DNA from: Flavobacteriaceae bacterium
GTDB lineage: Bacteria > Bacteroidota > Bacteroidia > Flavobacteriales > Flavobacteriaceae
Length of the DNA: 14,811 nt
Direction of reading: 5' to 3'
Assembly (NCBI GenBank): GCA_023141985.1
Contig: JAGLKH010000177.1
Span: 1-14,811, forward strand
Shown here: positions 13,603-14,811 of the stretch, one piece after another
Position numbering within the stretch: the first letter of the stretch is position 1
How the letters are laid out: the number at the start of each line of letters is the position of its first letter
Translations under genes and position numbers: made by a program
Notes under the pieces: model-generated
Told to the model about the DNA's origin: nothing
Seen by the model: only the letters and a program-made list of their open reading frames with translations
Databases searched by the model: none

Positions 13603-14811
13603 TTAATCAATCAATATCTCTAAAATTTGAATTGCAGTATCGCTAATTTTAGTTCCAGGTCCAAATACAGCTACTGCACCTGCATCAAATAAAAACTGAT
13701 AATCTTGTTTTGGTATAACCCCACCAACAATAACCATAATATCGTCACGACCATAGTCTTTAAGTGCTTCTATTACCTGGGGAATGAGCGTTTTGTGTCC
13801 TGCAGCTAAAGAGGACACACCAAGAATATGTACATCGTTCTCAACAGCTTGTTTTGCTGCTTCTTGTGGTGTTTGAAACAATGGGCCAATATCTACATCA
13901 AAGCCAAGATCAGCATAACCGGTAGCTACGACTTTGGCTCCACGATCATGACCATCTTGTCCCATTTTAGCAATCATTATACGTGGTCTGCGGCCATCTT
14001 GTTCGGCAAATTTATCAGCTAATTCTTTAGCTTTTTTAAAGGATTTGTCATCTTTTATTTCTTTACTATACACACCGGAAAATGATTTTATTTGTGCTTT
14101 AAAACGTCCAAATACTACTTCAAGGGCATCGCTAATTTCACCTAATGTGGCACGTTCCCGAGCTGCTTCAACAGCTAAAGCTAATAAATTATTATTTGAT
14201 GCTCGTGCTGCTTCTGTTAATTTTGATAAAGCTAGTTTTACTTTGGTGTTATTTCGTTCAACTTTTATTCTATTTAACCGTTCTATTTGTTGACTCCGAA
14301 CAGTTTGATTGTCAACTTCAAGAATATGCAAAGGGTCTTCTTCTTTTAATCTGTATTTATTTACACCAACAATAATATCTTGACCAGAATCAATACGTGC
14401 TTGTTTGCGTGCAGCAGCTTCTTCGATTCTAATTTTTGGTATACCGGCTTCTATAGCTTTAGTCATACCTCCTAATTCTTCTACTTCTTCAATAAGTGAC
14501 CACGCTTTTTGAGCAATATCGTGTGTTAAACGTTCTACATAATAACTTCCTGCCCATGGGTCGACAGTTTTAGTAATTTTAGTTTCTTCTTGTAAGTATA
14601 TTTGTGTATTTCTTGCTATTCTTGCTGAAAAATCTGTTGGTAAAGCTATGGCTTCATCTAATGCATTCGTGTGTAGGGACTGTGTTCCACCAAAAGCAGC
14701 AGCAGCAGCTTCTATACATGTTCTTGCAACATTGTTAAAAGGGTCTTGCTCTGTTAAACTCCAACCACTGGTTTGGCAATGTGTACGTAATGCTAATGAT
14801 TTTGAATTTTT
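13603..14811 (-). CDS. scpA: Methylmalonyl-CoA mutase large subunit, C-terminal 402 residues (partial)
   Basis: The frame is open from the right edge of the window to the TAA at 13603-13605, so the N-terminus of a protein of about 700 residues lies outside. The enzyme is adenosylcobalamin-dependent and interconverts (R)-methylmalonyl-CoA and succinyl-CoA. The visible part begins inside the TIM barrel with [19 protein letters not shown], followed by [30 protein letters not shown] and [12 protein letters not shown], all hallmark mutase segments. A linker then leads to the B12-binding domain (about 275-402 of the visible part). That domain has DGHDRG, with the cobalt-coordinating His288, then GVSSLAAGH and VIVGGVIP, the base-off/His-on DxHxxG...SxL...GG pattern. 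An internal ATG at 14466 is not the start, since the reading frame continues upstream with strong family conservation. The small subunit gene is expected beyond the right edge. Confidence 0.96.
   Translation of the reverse strand, partial: KNSKSLALRTHCQTSGWSLTEQDPFNNVARTCIEAAAAAFGGTQSLHTNALDEAIALPTDFSARIARNTQIYLQEETKITKTVDPWAGSYYVERLTHDIAQKAWSLIEEVEELGGMTKAIEAGIPKIRIEEAAARKQARIDSGQDIIVGVNKYRLKEEDPLHILEVDNQTVRSQQIERLNRIKVERNNTKVKLALSKLTEAARASNNNLLALAVEAARERATLGEISDALEVVFGRFKAQIKSFSGVYSKEIKDDKSFKKAKELADKFAEQDGRRPRIMIAKMGQDGHDRGAKVVATGYADLGFDVDIGPLFQTPQEAAKQAVENDVHILGVSSLAAGHKTLIPQVIEALKDYGRDDIMVIVGGVIPKQDYQFLFDAGAVAVFGPGTKISDTAIQILEILID

Noticed and set aside
13828..14375. Plus-strand frames opposite the mutase gene
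   Set aside because: They lie antisense to the conserved B12-binding and linker region and have no features of their own.
14464..14466. ATG as the start of a 287-residue B12-binding protein
   Set aside because: The same frame continues upstream to the window edge with strong mutase motifs ([21 protein letters not shown]), so this is an internal Met.

Overview
The window looks like chromosomal core DNA of a member of the Flavobacteriaceae (phylum Bacteroidetes). The evidence is a strongly AT-rich base composition, weak or absent Shine-Dalgarno sequences, and family-level protein matches typical of that group: paired rhomboids with a DUF6576-like tail, a long signal peptidase I with an N-terminal DUF5684-like segment, DUF5683, WbqC-like and DUF6122-like proteins, and a secreted PqqL-like M16 peptidase. 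The assignment rests on recognising protein families and gene order by eye, not on a database search.

Layout. On the plus strand, bases 11-2849 hold two rhomboid-type membrane proteins joined stop-to-start, then a membrane-anchored endonuclease/exonuclease/phosphatase-fold protein. On the minus strand, reading from 8706 down to 2841, comes a housekeeping cluster: parA, parB, a DUF5683 protein, dapB, lepB, a WbqC-like protein and a DUF6122-like protein. Its parts overlap by 1 to 17 bases at three junctions and are spaced at the others. The two clusters converge with a 9-base overlap of their coding ends at 2841-2849. Bases 8707-9109 are gene-free and end in a 145-bp inverted-repeat element. 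Still on the minus strand follow a large secreted M16 zinc peptidase (9110-11956), a 2,4-dienoyl-CoA-reductase-like SDR (12196-13074), a small secreted protein of unknown function (13092-13523), and the C-terminal 402 residues of methylmalonyl-CoA mutase, which runs off the right edge.

How the genes relate. ParA/ParB serve chromosome segregation, DapB feeds diaminopimelate and lysine synthesis for peptidoglycan, and LepB processes secreted proteins, so the central cluster joins segregation with envelope growth. The SDR and mutase fit acyl-CoA metabolism: auxiliary beta-oxidation of unsaturated acyl-CoAs, and the methylmalonyl/succinyl-CoA interconversion.

No phage, insertion-sequence transposase, CRISPR array, toxin-antitoxin pair, defence system, rRNA or tRNA was seen. 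The least explained items are three intergenic repeat elements (1662-1819, 3776-3906, 8951-9095), a DUF5683 gene that can only start with TTG or GTG inside the end of parB, and small repeats around the start of the M16 gene. I found no convincing undescribed system; the window is mostly ordinary core genome.
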